NCBI GenBank assembly: GCA_003696465.1
Contig: RFHG01000240.1
Location: 1 to 8,399 of the forward strand
Reading direction: 5' to 3'
From: Gammaproteobacteria bacterium
Lineage (GTDB): Bacteria > Pseudomonadota > Gammaproteobacteria > J044
DNA: 8,399 bases
Part shown: positions 7,006 through 8,399 of the stretch, piece after piece
Layout of the letters: the number at the start of each line of letters is the position of its first letter
How positions within the stretch are numbered: position 1 is the first letter of the stretch
Notes under the pieces: model-generated
Told to the model about the DNA's origin: nothing
The model's database searches: none
Seen by the model: the letters and a program-made list of their open reading frames with translations, nothing else
Translations under genes and position numbers: made by a program

Positions 7006-7011
7006 AGGAGG
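7006..7011 (+). promoter_or_regulatory. Ribosome binding site of the TPR-glycosyltransferase
   Basis: AGGAGG stands only 2 bases before ATG 7014, closer than usual. The frame is open further upstream but shows no ATG with a Shine-Dalgarno nearby, and the upstream ATG at 6970 is in another frame. A purine-rich GGGGGAGGA at 6981-6989 is too far from 7014. The 7014 start is the best choice. Confidence 0.65.
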
Positions 7012-7013
7012 CT

Positions 7014-8399
7014 ATGGCAAAAATCAAAAAGAAAAAAGGGCGCATTCCCGGCGCGTCCCAGGCGCCCCCGGGCGATGCCGGTCAGATCCTGTCTGTGGCT
7101 GTCCAGTATCACCAGGCCGGACGGTTCGCCCCGGCCGCCGAGATGTATCGCGCCCTTCTCGAGTCATTTCCCGACAGTCCTCAGCTGTGCAACCTCAACG
7201 GCCTGGCCCTTCATGCTTTGGGGCAGGTCGACACGGCTTTGTCTTTTTTGCGCAAAGCGGCGCGCCTCAGTCCCACCACGGCCAAATTCCATTACGACCT
7301 CGGTGTCATCCTGCAGCTTGAGAGCCGCTTCGAGCAGGCCATCGACGCCTACCGCAAAGCAGTGGCCCTGCAGCCCGATCACGGGGATGCCTGGGAGAAT
7401 CTGGGGATCGCCTGTCTGGAACTCGCTTCTTTTGCCGATGCCACCGAAGCATTCGACCGGGCCCTCAAACTGAAACCGGACTGCGCCAACGTTCTGACCA
7501 ACAGTGCCATGCTGCAGCGCTGGCTGGGCCGGCACGACGAAGCGATGCGGCTTTATCAGGCCGCCCTGGAGAAAGAACCGACCCATCTTTTGGCCCGGAA
7601 TAAAAGGGCCGGTTTGCTGTTGGCCGGTGGCGACTTCGAGGGTGGTTGGAGAGAATACGCCTGGCGTCTGGCAAGTGCCGGGCAGCCGGAGCAGGACAAG
7701 GTTCACTACGTTCCCAAACCCATGTGGGATGGTCAGCCCCTCAATGGCAGAAAACTGCTTGTCTATTCCGAGCAGGGGATTGGCGATGAAGTCATGTTCG
7801 CATCCTTTATGCCCCGGCTGAAGGGCCTGGGGGGCGAATGCCATTTTCTCTGCGATCCACGCATGGTTTCCGTCTACCGGCGCAGTTTTCCCGGCCTGCA
7901 GGTGACAGCCACCGGACCCGGCGAATGGGGAACGGCGGCGGAGGAATGCCGTTGCGATGTCCGGGTGCCGATCGGCAACCTGGCGCAGCATTTCTGCCGG
8001 TCACCGCAGGAGATCACGGGTCAGCCCTATCTGAAGCCAGATCCCGAACGTGTCCACCTCTGGGCGGAGCGGCTTGGGCAGATTGGCGGTCGACTCAAGG
8101 TCGGCATCTCCTGGCGGGGCGGGGCTCAGGCCTCGGCGCGGCGGGCGCGCTCGGTCACCCTTGACGCGTTCGCTCCTCTGCTGGAACTCGATGACGTCAC
8201 TTTTGTCAACCTGCAGTATGGCGACTGCCGCAAGGATATCGCCCGACTGCCGAAGCGGCTGAAGAAAAGATTCGTTTGCTTCAGCGACATTGACCCGCTG
8301 CGCGACCTCGAATCCTTCTGCGCCCTGATGGCCAATCTCGACCTGGTCATCACCATCGACAATTCCACTGTCCACTTTGCCGGTGCCCTTGGCGTGCCC
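7014..8399 (+). CDS. TPR-repeat protein with GT9/GT41-like glycosyltransferase domain (C-terminus beyond window)
   Basis: The visible 462 residues are open to the window edge with no stop. After a lysine-rich start (MAKIKKKKGR) come about six tetratricopeptide repeats (roughly 22-220), including LGVILQLESRFEQAIDAYRK near 96-115 and the following repeats ending in ALKLKP and ALEKEP. From about 236 the sequence becomes GT-B-like: SEQGIGDEVMFASFMPRL (252-269), KVGISWRGG (362-370), FVNLQYGD (397-404) and TIDNSTVHFAGALGVP (447-462). The last motif resembles the donor-site D-x(4)-H-x-A-x-A-L-G-x-P of heptosyltransferases and of TPR-linked glycosyltransferases. Such fusions often modify proteins, flagellin or surface glycans, but the sugar and target cannot be read here. 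No signal peptide is seen, so it is probably cytoplasmic. It lies 205 bases after pyc, beyond a terminator, and may head its own unit. Confidence 0.88.
   Translation, partial: MAKIKKKKGRIPGASQAPPGDAGQILSVAVQYHQAGRFAPAAEMYRALLESFPDSPQLCNLNGLALHALGQVDTALSFLRKAARLSPTTAKFHYDLGVILQLESRFEQAIDAYRKAVALQPDHGDAWENLGIACLELASFADATEAFDRALKLKPDCANVLTNSAMLQRWLGRHDEAMRLYQAALEKEPTHLLARNKRAGLLLAGGDFEGGWREYAWRLASAGQPEQDKVHYVPKPMWDGQPLNGRKLLVYSEQGIGDEVMFASFMPRLKGLGGECHFLCDPRMVSVYRRSFPGLQVTATGPGEWGTAAEECRCDVRVPIGNLAQHFCRSPQEITGQPYLKPDPERVHLWAERLGQIGGRLKVGISWRGGAQASARRARSVTLDAFAPLLELDDVTFVNLQYGDCRKDIARLPKRLKKRFVCFSDIDPLRDLESFCALMANLDLVITIDNSTVHFAGALGVP

Noticed and set aside
6869..7321. Open plus-strand frame of 150 codons starting within the terminator region and overlapping the TPR gene; also another frame at 6970-7473.
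   Set aside because: Both are arginine- and proline-rich shadow translations without a ribosome binding site; the frame from 7014 encodes clear TPR repeats through the same bases.

Overview
The window looks like chromosomal DNA of a GC-rich, Gram-negative bacterium, most like the Desulfuromonas/Geobacter/Pelobacter group of deltaproteobacteria (Desulfuromonadota). The pointers are a sigma-54-type response regulator, a long-form NfeD plus slipin pair, a single-chain pyruvate carboxylase of 1150 residues, and strong GGAGG-type ribosome binding sites. This placement is inference from gene content and style, not from a search.

Layout. Positions 1-809 (minus) hold the N-terminal two thirds of an NtrC-family response regulator, cut by the left edge of the window. 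A 136-base divergent intergenic region (810-945) contains a perfect 8-bp inverted repeat. Positions 946-3056 (plus) are a two-gene operon: a membrane serine protease of the NfeD/ClpP class and a slipin (SPFH protein), overlapping by 4 bases. Positions 3057-3355 are an AT-richer intergenic region with a candidate sigma-70 promoter whose -10 box lies between the arms of a perfect palindrome. It also has a short leader that can form two mutually exclusive hairpins just before the ribosome binding site of the next gene. Positions 3356-6808 encode complete pyruvate carboxylase, followed by a strong hairpin terminator (6822-6871). From 7014 to the right edge runs an open, incomplete gene for a protein with N-terminal TPR repeats and a glycosyltransferase-like C-terminal domain.

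How the genes work together. NfeD and slipin form a known membrane partnership: the protease clips the hydrophobic C-terminus of the stomatin-like protein, and the pair is linked to membrane quality control and microdomains. Pyruvate carboxylase is a separate housekeeping unit that replenishes oxaloacetate. The TPR-glycosyltransferase gene lies beyond a terminator and is probably a separate unit, plausibly concerned with protein or surface glycosylation. The response regulator has no visible partner kinase, and I found no correctly spaced sigma-54 promoter in this window for it to act on.

I do not see a clearly novel multi-gene system. The observations most worth checking are the regulatory structures upstream of pyruvate carboxylase, the palindrome in the divergent region, and the identity of the truncated TPR-glycosyltransferase. 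No tRNA, rRNA, CRISPR array, insertion sequence or broken gene was seen.
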